64,000 nt of DNA from assembly GCF_003789055.1 (NCBI RefSeq), contig NZ_ML119083.1, positions 372,001 to 436,000 of the forward strand. Reading direction: 5' to 3'. Shown piece after piece: positions 55,908 through 64,000 of the stretch (position 1 is the first letter of the stretch; each line of letters begins with the position of its first letter). The DNA is from Histidinibacterium lentulum (GTDB lineage: Bacteria; Pseudomonadota; Alphaproteobacteria; Rhodobacterales; Rhodobacteraceae). The notes beneath the pieces were generated by a model. It saw only the letters and a program-made list of their open reading frames with translations, had not been told where the DNA came from and ran no database searches. The position numbers and the translations under genes are program-made.

Positions 55908-56872
55908 CGCGCATGGACCGGACCCCGGGCACCTTCGACTGCCGCAAGGCCTTTGCCGAGACGATGGAGGAACTCGCCCGCGCGGACGAGCGCATCGTCG
56001 TGGTTGTGAACGATTCGGTCGGGTCGTCGAACCTCACCGGGTTCCGCGCCGCCTTCCCCGACCGCACGATCAACGTGGGCATCGCGGAACAGAACATGGT
56101 CGGCGTCGGGGCGGGCCTGGCGAACGGGGCCCGCATTCCCTTCGTCTCGGCGGCCTCCTGTTTCCTGAGCGGCCGCGCGCTCGAGCAGGTCAAGGCGGAT
56201 GTCGCCTACTCGGGCTACAACGTGAAACTGGTGGGCCAGTCCTCGGGTGTCGCCTATGGCGAACTGGGCGCCACCCACCATTCGATCGAGGATTTCGCCT
56301 GGCTGCGCGCGCTCGACCCGCTGACCGTGATCGCCCCCGCCGATCCCTGGGAGACCGAGGCCGCCCTTCGCTGGGCCGCGGCGCACGAGGGACCGGTCTA
56401 CCTGCGGCTGTCGCGGATGAAGGTCCCCGACCTCGGCCCCGACGCGGACGGCCGGCGCAGGTTCGAGCCGGGGCGCGCCCGGGTGATGCGGCGGGGCGAT
56501 GACGTGGCGATCCTCGCGCTGGGCACGACGGTGCATCTGGCAATGGAGGCGGCCGAAGCGCTGGCTGCCCAAGGCACCGGCGCGCGGGTCCTGTCGGTGC
56601 ATACGCTCAGCCCGCTCGACGAGGCCGCCGTTCTGGCCGCGGCGCAGGAGACCGGCGCGCTGGTCACCGCGGAGGAGGCGCTGGTGCGCGGCGGGCTGGG
56701 CGGTGCGGTGGCCGAACTGACCTCCGCCCATCGACCCGTCCCGCTGGAGCGGGTCGGATTCGACGGGTTCCAGAAGACCGGGCCAGTGGATTGGCTCTTC
56801 CGGGAAGCCGGCCTCACCGGCGCGGGCATCGCCGAGGCGGCTCGGCGGGCGATGCGGCGCCGGGACGGCTGA
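55904..56872 (+). CDS. Transketolase-like protein, C-terminal (pyrimidine-binding) subunit
   Basis: This 322-residue protein has the second transketolase domain with N-V-G-I-A-E-Q-N-M (the Glu that activates TPP). It also has F-L-S-G-R-A-L-E-Q and, near the C-terminus, a transketolase_C fold. The ATG overlaps the N-half stop as ATGA. The pair transfers two-carbon units between ketose and aldose phosphates. It is 1 bp from the kinase start. Confidence 0.93.
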   Translation: MTRMDRTPGTFDCRKAFAETMEELARADERIVVVVNDSVGSSNLTGFRAAFPDRTINVGIAEQNMVGVGAGLANGARIPFVSAASCFLSGRALEQVKADVAYSGYNVKLVGQSSGVAYGELGATHHSIEDFAWLRALDPLTVIAPADPWETEAALRWAAAHEGPVYLRLSRMKVPDLGPDADGRRRFEPGRARVMRRGDDVAILALGTTVHLAMEAAEALAAQGTGARVLSVHTLSPLDEAAVLAAAQETGALVTAEEALVRGGLGGAVAELTSAHRPVPLERVGFDGFQKTGPVDWLFREAGLTGAGIAEAARRAMRRRDG

Positions 56873-56873
56873 C

Positions 56874-58325
56874 ATGCTGATCCTCGCCATCGACCAGGGA
56901 ACGACGAATACCAAGGCGCTGGTCTTCGACCTCGAGGGACGCATCCTGCGCAGCGCCTCGGCCTCCTGCCGCACCGACTATCCGGCCCCGGGCTGGGCCG
57001 AACAGTCGGCGGCGGAGATCTGGGCCACCACGCGGACCGTCATCGCCGAGGCGACCGCGGGCCTGACGCGCGAGATCGCCGCCATCGGCATCGCGAACCA
57101 GCGCGAGACGCTGGTGGTCTGGGACGCCGGGACCTCCGCTCCCGTGGGGCCGGCGCCGATCTGGCAGTGCCGACGCACGGCCGACGCCTGCGCGCGGCTG
57201 ATCGAGGCGGGCCATCCCGGGGAGGTGGCCGAAAGGACCGGCCTGGGGATCAACCCGCTCTTTCCCGCCACGAAACTGGCCTGGGTGCTGGAGAACCGGC
57301 CCGAGGCCGCGCGGCTCGCCGACGCGGGGCGGCTGAGGGCCGGAACGGTGGATGCCTGGCTGTTGTGGAATTTCACCGGCGGGGCGGCTTTCGCCACGGA
57401 TCACTCCAACGCCTCGCGCACGCTGCTCTTCGACACCGGGACACTCGACTGGGGGCCGGACCTCGCGCGCCTCTTCGGTGTCCCGCTCGACTGCCTGCCG
57501 CGGGCCATGGCCTCCGACAGCCTGTTCGGCAGGACGGCGGAGGGGGCGACGGCGCTGCCCGCCGGAGTGCCGATCCATGCAATGATGGGCGACAGCCATG
57601 CCGCACTTTTCGGCCATGGGGTGCGCGGTCAGGGGCAGGTCAAGGCGACCTACGGCACCGGGTCTTCGCTCATGACACTCACGCAAGGGCGGCCCCGGTC
57701 CCTTCACGGGCTCTCGGGCACCGTCGGATGGACGCAGGGCGCCCGCACGAGCCATGCGCTCGAGGGCAACATCACCGTCTCGGCCCAGGCGGCCGCCTTC
57801 GCCGCCGACCTGCTGGGCCTGCCGGATGCCGCCGCCCTGTCGGCGCTGGCCGAAAGCGTGCAGGACAGCGGCGGGGTGGTTTTCGTGCCCGCCCTTGCCG
57901 GTCTGGGCGCACCCCATTGGGACGACGCGGCGCGGGGGCTGGTGACGGGACTGTCCCTCGGCTCGGGCCGCGCCCATCTCGCGCGCGCGACCCTCGAGGC
58001 GATCGCGCATCAGGTGGCCGATGTGTTCGAGGCCATGGAGCACGACCTTGGCCGGCGTCTCGACGTGCTGTCCGCAGATGGCGGAGCCTCGGGTAACGGC
58101 TTCCTGATGCAGCTTCAGGCGGACCTCCTCGGCCGTCCGGTGCGCCGGCCGGCCCTTGCAGAGATCGGCGCGCTCGGCGTGGCCACCATGGCGGCCGGGG
58201 CGCTGGGCGAAACCATGGCCGCGCCGTCCGACGGGGCGAAGACCTACCGGCCGGGACTGTCCGGCGACGCGCGCGCGACCGAAAGGGATCGCTGGCGCGC
58301 CGCGATCGCCCGCGCAACAGGCTGA
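56874..58325 (+). CDS. FGGY-family carbohydrate kinase
   Basis: This 483-residue ATP-dependent kinase has D-Q-G-T-T-N-T-K (7-14), G-I-A-N-Q-R-E-T near 75, W-Q-C-R-R-T and later G-A-P-H-W-D. It resembles glycerol kinase more than xylulokinase in these motifs. In a cassette with an isomerase and transketolase it would phosphorylate the ketose product. The start follows the transketolase stop by one base. It ends the cassette, and a 117-bp gap separates manC. Confidence 0.88.
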   Translation: MLILAIDQGTTNTKALVFDLEGRILRSASASCRTDYPAPGWAEQSAAEIWATTRTVIAEATAGLTREIAAIGIANQRETLVVWDAGTSAPVGPAPIWQCRRTADACARLIEAGHPGEVAERTGLGINPLFPATKLAWVLENRPEAARLADAGRLRAGTVDAWLLWNFTGGAAFATDHSNASRTLLFDTGTLDWGPDLARLFGVPLDCLPRAMASDSLFGRTAEGATALPAGVPIHAMMGDSHAALFGHGVRGQGQVKATYGTGSSLMTLTQGRPRSLHGLSGTVGWTQGARTSHALEGNITVSAQAAAFAADLLGLPDAAALSALAESVQDSGGVVFVPALAGLGAPHWDDAARGLVTGLSLGSGRAHLARATLEAIAHQVADVFEAMEHDLGRRLDVLSADGGASGNGFLMQLQADLLGRPVRRPALAEIGALGVATMAAGALGETMAAPSDGAKTYRPGLSGDARATERDRWRAAIARATG

Positions 58326-58442
58326 CTGCGCCCCGGTTTGTGGCCCTGTGACCGCAGGGCGTGGGCGCCGCCGCTTCGTGCTTGCGTCCCGGAGCGCCCG
58401 CGCGGCAGACAGGGAGCACCGGTTCGGGGCAAGGGGTCTGCG

Positions 58443-59855
58443 ATGATCGTTCCCATTCTGATGTGCGGCGGTTCGGGTACGCGGCTCTGGCCGCTCTCGA
58501 GAAAGAGCTATCCGAAGCAGTTCGCCACGCTGCTGGGCGACGAGAGCCTGTTTCAGGCCTCAGCCCGCCGCTATTCCGGGGCGGATTTCGCCGCTCCCGT
58601 CGTGGTGACGGGCGACGCCTTCCGTTTCATCGTGACGAAGCAACTGGACGAGATCGGCATGGCCGCCGATACAGTCCTGATCGAGCCCGAGGGCCGCAAC
58701 ACCGCCCCGGCCGCCATCGCCGGCGCCCTTCATGTGGCGGGGGGCGATCCCGACGCGCTGATCCTGATCGCCCCCGCCGATCACGCCATGGCCGATCCGG
58801 CAGGCTTCCGCGACGCGGTCCTGGTGGGCGCCGCCGCCGCGCGCGAGGGCCGGATCGTCACCTTCGGTATCCGGCCCACGCGGGCCGAAACGGGTTATGG
58901 CTGGCTCGAGGCGGGAGAGGAAAGCCATCCTGGCGTCCGCACCCTGAGCCGCTTCATCGAGAAGCCCGACGCCGACAGGGCCGCCGCGCTGCTCGGGAAT
59001 CCCGGCAACCTCTGGAACGCAGGCATCTTCCTGGTCCGCGCCCGGACGCTGGTCGAGGCCTTCGAAGCCCATGCGCCCGCGATCCGGCAAAGCGTCGCCG
59101 CCGCGCTGGAGGCGGCGCGGACGGATCTCGGGTTCTGCCGCATCGACGAGGCGCTCTGGGCCGGCGTGCCCGAGGATTCCATCGACTATGCCGTGATGGA
59201 GAAGGCCGCCAACGTCTCTGTCGTGCCCTACGAAGGCCCGTGGAGCGACCTGGGGTCCTGGGAAGCCGTGTGGACCGAGATGCCCCGCGATACCGCCGGC
59301 AACGCGCTGAGCGACAACGCCACGGCGCTGGGCTGCGAGGGAAGTCTCCTGCGGTCCGAGGACGAGGGGATCGAGCTCGTCGGCATCGGGCTGAAGAACG
59401 TCGTCGCCGTGGCGATGAAGGACGCCTTCATGGTCGCCGACATGTCGGACAGCCAGAACGTCAAGACGGCGGTCAAGGTGTTGAAGGACAAGGGCGCCTC
59501 CCAGGCGGTACAGCTGCCGCGCGACTACCGCCCCTGGGGCTGGTACGAGACTTTGATTCTGTCCGACCGCTTCCAGGTGAAGCGCATCCATGTTCATCCG
59601 GGCGCCGCGCTCAGCCTGCAATCCCATGTCCACCGTTCCGAACACTGGATCGTCGTGGCGGGCACCGCGAAGGTCACCGTGGACGACGAGGTGAAGCTGC
59701 TGACCGAGAACCAGTCGGTCTACATCCCGCTCGGCGCGGTGCACCGGATGGAGAACCCCGGCAAGGTGCCCATGGTGCTGATCGAGGTGCAGACGGGCGC
59801 CTATCTCGGCGAGGACGACATCATCCGTTACGAAGACATCTACGCGAGGGGCTGA
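58443..59855 (+). CDS. manC: Mannose-1-phosphate guanylyltransferase / mannose-6-phosphate isomerase
   Basis: This 470-residue bifunctional enzyme has the N-terminal nucleotidyltransferase signature C-G-G-S-G-T-R-L-W-P-L-S-R at residues 8-20 with P-K-Q-F. It ends in a type II PMI cupin (about 350-470) with H-V-H-P-G and H-R-S-E-H-W. It makes GDP-mannose for surface polysaccharide. AAGGGG 7 nt upstream supports ATG 58443. The next gene, a phosphomannomutase, supplies its substrate. Confidence 0.95.
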   Translation: MIVPILMCGGSGTRLWPLSRKSYPKQFATLLGDESLFQASARRYSGADFAAPVVVTGDAFRFIVTKQLDEIGMAADTVLIEPEGRNTAPAAIAGALHVAGGDPDALILIAPADHAMADPAGFRDAVLVGAAAAREGRIVTFGIRPTRAETGYGWLEAGEESHPGVRTLSRFIEKPDADRAAALLGNPGNLWNAGIFLVRARTLVEAFEAHAPAIRQSVAAALEAARTDLGFCRIDEALWAGVPEDSIDYAVMEKAANVSVVPYEGPWSDLGSWEAVWTEMPRDTAGNALSDNATALGCEGSLLRSEDEGIELVGIGLKNVVAVAMKDAFMVADMSDSQNVKTAVKVLKDKGASQAVQLPRDYRPWGWYETLILSDRFQVKRIHVHPGAALSLQSHVHRSEHWIVVAGTAKVTVDDEVKLLTENQSVYIPLGAVHRMENPGKVPMVLIEVQTGAYLGEDDIIRYEDIYARG

Positions 59856-59859
59856 GCCC

Positions 59860-61248
59860 ATGGCTCCCAAGTTCGGAACCCGCGGGCTGCGCGGTCTCGT
59901 CACCGAGCTGACGGACGACCTGGTGGCGGACTACACCCGCGCCTTTCTCGCGGCCTGCCCCCATGGCGGTCGGGTCTTCGTGGCCCGGGACCTGCGCGAG
60001 AGTTCCCCCCGCATCGCGGAGGCGGTGATCGCCGCGGCGCGGGGCGAGGGTGTGGACGTTGTCCGCGCCGGGATGCTGCCCACGCCGGCGCTGGCGCTCG
60101 CCTCCATGGGCGCGGGGGCGGCGGCGATCATGGTCACGGGCAGCCATATCCCAGCCGACCGCAACGGGCTGAAATTCTACCTGCCCGGCGGCGAGGTGTC
60201 GAAGAACGACGAGGCGCGCATCGTCGCGGCACTCGGACGGCCCGCCGCGGGCCGCAGCGGCGGGGTGAGCGAGGGCGAGGGCATCGCCGGGGCCTATGTG
60301 GACCGTTATGTCGGCGCCTTCGGCGCGGAGGCGCTGGGCGGCCTCCGGATCGGCGTCTATCAGCATTCGTCGGCCGCGCGGGATCTCCTGTGCGAGATCG
60401 TGGCGCGGCTGGGCGCCGAGGCGGTGCCGCTCGCCCGCTCCGCTACCTTCGTGCCGGTGGATACCGAAGCGGTGGACCCCGAGACCACGCAGAGGCTCGC
60501 TGCCTGGTGTCTCGAGCACCGTCTCGACGCGGTCGTGTCCACCGACGGCGATGCCGACCGGCCCATGGTCGCGGACCACACGGGCCGCATCGTGCCCGGG
60601 GACGTGCTGGGGCCGCTGACGGCGGGGCTCCTGTCGGCCGACGTGCTCTGCACCCCTGTCTCGTCGAACACGGCCGTGGATCACATGGGCTTCGCGCGGG
60701 TCGTCCGCACCCGCATCGGCTCCCCCTATGTCATCGCGGCGATGGAGGCGGCGCTGGCTGCCGATCCCGCCGCCAGGGTGGCGGGATACGAGGCAAACGG
60801 CGGTTTCCTGCTCGGCTTCGAGGCCGAGGGTCCCGCGGGCGGCCTTCCGCCCCTCGCCACCCGCGACAGCGTGCTGCCCGTCGTGGCGCCGCTCGCGCGG
60901 GCGCGGGCCGAGGGACGGACGCTGGCGGGGCTCGTGTCCACCTTGCCGCCACGCTTCACCGCCGCAGACCGGATCACCGGCATCGACACGGATCGCGCGC
61001 GCGAGTTCCTTGCCGCGATGCGCGCCGATCCTGCCCGGCGCGCGGCCTTCTTCGACGCCCTGCCGCCGGAGGAGGCCATCGACGAGACGGATGGCTTGCG
61101 GGTGACCTTCGAGGGCGGCGCGATCCTGCACCTGCGCCCCTCCGGCAACGCGCCGGAGTTCCGCTGCTATGCCGAGGCGGCGAGCGCCGAAGCCGCGCAG
61201 ACCCTGCTCGCGCGGCACCTCGGAAAGCTGGGGACGGAGGTCGGATGA
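59860..61248 (+). CDS. manB: Phosphomannomutase/phosphoglucomutase
   Basis: This 462-residue alpha-D-phosphohexomutase carries the phosphoserine loop T-G-S-H-I-P-A-D-R-N-G (93-103, Ser95), the metal loop D-G-D-A-D-R-P and the C-terminal R-P-S-G-N-A-P-E-F. It converts mannose-6-phosphate to mannose-1-phosphate. Only 4 bp separate it from manC, so the pair is an operon for GDP-mannose. The neighbouring PLD gene is 130 bp downstream. Confidence 0.92.
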   Translation: MAPKFGTRGLRGLVTELTDDLVADYTRAFLAACPHGGRVFVARDLRESSPRIAEAVIAAARGEGVDVVRAGMLPTPALALASMGAGAAAIMVTGSHIPADRNGLKFYLPGGEVSKNDEARIVAALGRPAAGRSGGVSEGEGIAGAYVDRYVGAFGAEALGGLRIGVYQHSSAARDLLCEIVARLGAEAVPLARSATFVPVDTEAVDPETTQRLAAWCLEHRLDAVVSTDGDADRPMVADHTGRIVPGDVLGPLTAGLLSADVLCTPVSSNTAVDHMGFARVVRTRIGSPYVIAAMEAALAADPAARVAGYEANGGFLLGFEAEGPAGGLPPLATRDSVLPVVAPLARARAEGRTLAGLVSTLPPRFTAADRITGIDTDRAREFLAAMRADPARRAAFFDALPPEEAIDETDGLRVTFEGGAILHLRPSGNAPEFRCYAEAASAEAAQTLLARHLGKLGTEVG

Positions 61249-61378
61249 GCGCAGGGCAAGGCGGGCTGCGAACCCGCCCGACACCGGCGGCCCTGCGTCC
61301 TGCCCCGGCGCACAGACGGTTTTACTCTGCGGCAGCCGCCCGGTAGCATCGGGCAGCAACGGACGAGGGGCCCCATTC

Positions 61379-62923
61379 ATGCGCATTCTTCGCGCTCTGC
61401 TTTCCATTGTCGTCCTGATCGGCGTCGCCATACTCGCCCTGCGGCTCTTCTTCCCGGTGCCGCCCCTCGAGGGCCGGCCCGAAAGCATGGCCATCGCCGC
61501 CTCGCCGGAAACCACGCTTGGGGCCGCGATCCTGCCCCTGGCCGAGGAGCGTCCCGGCGAAAGCGGGGTCTGGCCGCTGGCGGACGGGCGCGAGGCCTAT
61601 GCCGCGCGCATCCTTCTGGCCCGCGCCGCCGAGGTCAGCATCGACGTGCAGTATTACATCTGGCAGACCGACACGACGGGCTGGATCCTGCTCGACGAGC
61701 TGCGGCAAGCCGCGGACCGGGGCGTGCGGGTGCGGCTCCTGCTCGACGACAACGGCATTCCTGGCCTCGACGCGGAACTTGCCGCTCTCCATGCCCACGA
61801 GAACGTGGAGGTCCGACTCTGGAACCCGTTCACCCTGCGCAATCCGAAGCTCCTGTCCTATGCCTTCGACTTTCCCAGGCTGAACCGGCGGATGCACAAC
61901 AAGTCGATGACCGTGGACGGCGTGGTGACCGTCGTGGGCGGGCGCAACATCGGGGACATCTATTTCGCCTTCGGGCAGGGGGTGCATTACTTCGACGCCG
62001 ACGTCCTGGCCATCGGCCCCGTCGCCGCCGAGGTGGCGACGGACTTCGACCTCTACTGGGAGGCGGATTCGGCCTATCCTGCCGACATGATCCTGCCCGA
62101 GGCGCCCGAGGGTCTCTCCCGCCTGGAAACGCAGGCCGTGAACGCCCGCGAGACCGCGCTGGGCTCGGGCTATGCCGAGGCCGCCGCCGGCACCTCCCTC
62201 GTGCAGGACCTGGAGGCGGGCACGCTCGCCCTCGACTGGGGCGAGGTCCTGCTGTTCAGTGACGATCCCGCAAAGGGGCTTGGCCTGGCCGAGCGCGAGG
62301 ACCTGCTGATCGGCCGCATCACCTCCGTCGCGCCGGCGGAGAGTTCCTTCGATCTCGTGTCGGCCTATTTCATTCCCGGCAGGGAAGGAGCGGATCTGCT
62401 GACAGGCATGGCCGAGCGCGGCGTGCGCACGCGCGTCATGACCAACTCGCTGTCGGCCACCGACGTGCCGCCGGTGCATGGCGCCTACATGAATTACCGG
62501 GAGGAGCTGCTCGACGCCGGCGTGACCCTGCTGGAGCTGGAGCGCAGCGCCGGCGCGCGGCAGGACAGGGACCTGTCGTCGATGATCGTGGGATCCGCAT
62601 CCAGCCTGCACGCCAAGACCTTCCAGATCGACGGGGAGCGCCTCTTCGTGGGGTCGTTCAATTTCGACCCCCGGTCGGCCCATCTGAACACGGAAATGGG
62701 CCTTCTGGTGCCCAGCGGACGGATGGCGACGGGGCTGGCGCAGGCCCTCGACCGCCCGCAGCCCTACTACCGGCTGGAGCAGGGCGAGGGCGGGGAGCTG
62801 CGCTGGATCGAGACAGCCGACGACGGCACCGAGATCGTCCACCTGGAAGAGCCGGAAACCGGCGTGATGATCCGGACCATGGCGCGGATCGTCAGCTGGC
62901 TGCCGGTGGAATGGATGCTCTGA
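61379..62923 (+). CDS. Phospholipase D/cardiolipin-synthase-like protein
   Basis: This 514-residue protein has an N-terminal membrane segment (about 5-25) and two PLD HKD motifs. H173 lies in H-N-K-S-M-T-V-D and H411 in H-A-K-T-F-Q-I-D. The second half is followed by G-S-F-N-F-D-P-R. Such dual-HKD enzymes condense phosphatidylglycerols to cardiolipin or hydrolyse phospholipids. GAGGGG lies 9 nt before ATG 61379. Length and anchor favour a cardiolipin-synthase-like role in the envelope. Confidence 0.88.
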   Translation: MRILRALLSIVVLIGVAILALRLFFPVPPLEGRPESMAIAASPETTLGAAILPLAEERPGESGVWPLADGREAYAARILLARAAEVSIDVQYYIWQTDTTGWILLDELRQAADRGVRVRLLLDDNGIPGLDAELAALHAHENVEVRLWNPFTLRNPKLLSYAFDFPRLNRRMHNKSMTVDGVVTVVGGRNIGDIYFAFGQGVHYFDADVLAIGPVAAEVATDFDLYWEADSAYPADMILPEAPEGLSRLETQAVNARETALGSGYAEAAAGTSLVQDLEAGTLALDWGEVLLFSDDPAKGLGLAEREDLLIGRITSVAPAESSFDLVSAYFIPGREGADLLTGMAERGVRTRVMTNSLSATDVPPVHGAYMNYREELLDAGVTLLELERSAGARQDRDLSSMIVGSASSLHAKTFQIDGERLFVGSFNFDPRSAHLNTEMGLLVPSGRMATGLAQALDRPQPYYRLEQGEGGELRWIETADDGTEIVHLEEPETGVMIRTMARIVSWLPVEWML

Positions 62924-62924
62924 G

Positions 62925-63869
62925 ATGGCCCACGGATACGACAGCGGCTGGCTGAACCTGCCCTTCGTGGGCATCGCGACCTTCGGCAAGGCGCCCTACG
63001 TCGCGGACTGGGACAGGATCGAGGCCGACGTGGCGATCCTGGGCGCGCCCTATGACATGGGCACCCAGTTCCGCGCCGGTGCCCGCTTCGGCCCGCGCGC
63101 GATCCGCGAGGCGTCGACGCTGTTCTCCTTCGGCCATGCCGGGGCCTATGACCCCGAGGACGACGTGACCTATCTCGACGGTGTGCGCATGGCGGACCTC
63201 GGGGATGCGGACATCGTCCATACTGACACTGACCGAAGCCACGCCAACATAGAGACGGGCGTGCGCGCCATCCTCGCGGCGGGCGCGCTGCCGGTGGTGC
63301 TGGGGGGCGACCATTCGGTCAACATTCCCTGCATACGCGCCTTTGCCGACCACGGCCCGATCCACATCGTGCAGATCGACGCGCACCTGGATTTCGTGGA
63401 CGAGCGGCACGGGGTCCGCCACGGCCACGGCAACCCGATGCGCCGCGCGGCGGAACAGGCGCATGTGACCGGGCTGAGCCAGCTCGGCATCCGCAATGTC
63501 TCCTCAACCGCCAAGGAGGGCTACGACGCCGCCCGCGCCATGGGCTCCGACATCCTGTCGGTGCGGCAGGTGCGCAAGTTGGGGGTGGAGGCGATGCTCG
63601 CCCGCATTCCCGAGGGCGTGGACTACTACCTGACCATCGACATCGACGGCTTCGACCCCTCCATCGCGCCGGGCACCGGCACGCCCTCCCACGGCGGGTT
63701 TCTCTACTACGAGGTGCTGGAACTGCTGGCGGGTCTTGCGAAACGGGGCCGCGTCGTGGGCATCGACCTTGTCGAGGTCTCTCCCGACCATGACCGGTCC
63801 GGCATCACCGCGATCCTCGCTGCACAACTCCTGCTCAATGTGATAGGCCGCGTCATGCACGCGCGCTGA
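62925..63869 (+). CDS. speB: Agmatinase-family ureohydrolase
   Basis: This 314-residue protein has the binuclear metal motifs G-G-D-H-S (127-131), D-A-H-L-D (152-156) and D-I-D-G-F-D-P (239-245). It hydrolyses agmatine to putrescine and urea or a related guanidino compound. The exact substrate is not proven. H-G-H-G-N-P-M-R near 167-174 is specific to a subgroup. The start is 1 bp after the PLD stop, and a glycine riboswitch begins 57 bp after its stop. Confidence 0.87.
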   Translation: MAHGYDSGWLNLPFVGIATFGKAPYVADWDRIEADVAILGAPYDMGTQFRAGARFGPRAIREASTLFSFGHAGAYDPEDDVTYLDGVRMADLGDADIVHTDTDRSHANIETGVRAILAAGALPVVLGGDHSVNIPCIRAFADHGPIHIVQIDAHLDFVDERHGVRHGHGNPMRRAAEQAHVTGLSQLGIRNVSSTAKEGYDAARAMGSDILSVRQVRKLGVEAMLARIPEGVDYYLTIDIDGFDPSIAPGTGTPSHGGFLYYEVLELLAGLAKRGRVVGIDLVEVSPDHDRSGITAILAAQLLLNVIGRVMHAR

Positions 63870-63885
63870 GGCGGCGGCGGGGGCC

Positions 63886-63913
63886 TTGTTTCCGATCGGA
63901 AACCCCTTATGCT
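63886..63913 (+). promoter_or_regulatory. Candidate promoter with a perfect 16-bp palindrome before the glycine riboswitch
   Basis: TTGTTT (63886-63891) and TATGCT (63908-63913) are separated by 16 bp and resemble -35/-10 elements. GTTTCCGATCGGAAAC (63888-63903) is a perfect palindrome overlapping the -35 and spacer, the classic place for a repressor site. No copy was noticed elsewhere in the window. Confidence 0.5.
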
Positions 63914-63926
63914 GCGGCGCAGGATC

Positions 63927-64000
63927 GAACGGGAGAGTCGGCGACACGCCGGCGCCGAAGGAGCAACCGCCCCGGAAACTCTCAGGCCAAAGGACCGTTC
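63927..64000 (+). ncRNA. Glycine riboswitch, first aptamer (window edge)
   Basis: The segment contains the gcvT-element signatures GGGAGAG, the CGCCGAAGGAGCAA core, AACTCTCAGGC and CAAAGGACCG, in order. The outer stem GAACGG (63927-63932) pairs with CCGTTC (63995-64000), so one complete aptamer fits to the last base. A tandem second aptamer and the controlled gene, probably glycine cleavage or a glycine-linked transporter, must lie to the right. Confidence 0.9.

Overview
The window is a contiguous 64 kb piece of a GC-rich alphaproteobacterial chromosome. It is almost certainly Rhodobacterales (Roseobacter/Rhodobacter type). The evidence is the gene order rph-rdgB-hemW-parB-parA-rsmG-mnmG-mnmE-rho followed by maf-aroE-coaE-dnaQ/secB/fxsA/timA/mltA/smr, a RegB-SenC-RegA (PrrBCA) redox regulon, an alphaproteobacterial Mic60 homologue beside hemD and hemY, and many ATGA/GTGA translational overlaps. 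No insertion sequence, prophage or CRISPR array was seen. Nearly all genes are housekeeping or metabolic.

Layout. 1-9013: an rph fragment, rdgB and hemW on the + strand, then a minus-strand block parB, parA, rsmG, mnmG, mnmE, rho. Two perfect 16-bp parS sites lie inside rsmG and across the start codon of mnmG. 9014-9520: non-coding, with an AT-rich patch and several DnaA-box-like words, at the point where gene orientation switches. It is the best candidate for the chromosomal origin. 9521-15765: + strand maf-aroE-coaE-dnaQ, then secB and fxsA (-), then timA-mltA-smr (+). 15748-22536: an MFS carrier, hslU and hslV split apart by a lipid-kinase-like gene and a phosphoesterase, a scar of a brnA antitoxin, a capsule-type glycosyltransferase-like gene and trxA. 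22596-30924: minus-strand tsaE-amgK-murU-addB-addA, which joins tRNA modification, peptidoglycan recycling and double-strand-break repair. 31197-35655: a PAS-only protein, then regB/senC/regA.

35708-48868: a LysR regulator, a 52-residue ORF, an HD hydrolase, adhP and ahcY (with an FNR-type box between them), an acidic repeat-rich PRC-barrel secreted protein, DUF2853 and DUF1761 proteins, an EVE-domain protein, gpsA-tsaD, hemD-mic60-hemY and tRNA-Thr(CGT). 48997-52446: a VOC epimerase with a CaiB/BaiF CoA-transferase, and an opgG-type glucan gene without a visible opgH partner. 52607-58325: a DeoR regulator divergent from a FucI-like isomerase, a split transketolase (two genes) and an FGGY kinase. 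This looks like a sugar-catabolic cassette of unassigned substrate and is the most novel-looking unit here. 58443-63869: manC, a phosphomannomutase, a cardiolipin-synthase-like PLD protein and an agmatinase-family ureohydrolase. The window ends inside a glycine riboswitch whose promoter region carries a perfect 16-bp palindrome.

Functions and start sites are from reading the sequence only. No database search was run, so assignments rest on recognised motifs, family lengths and neighbourhood.
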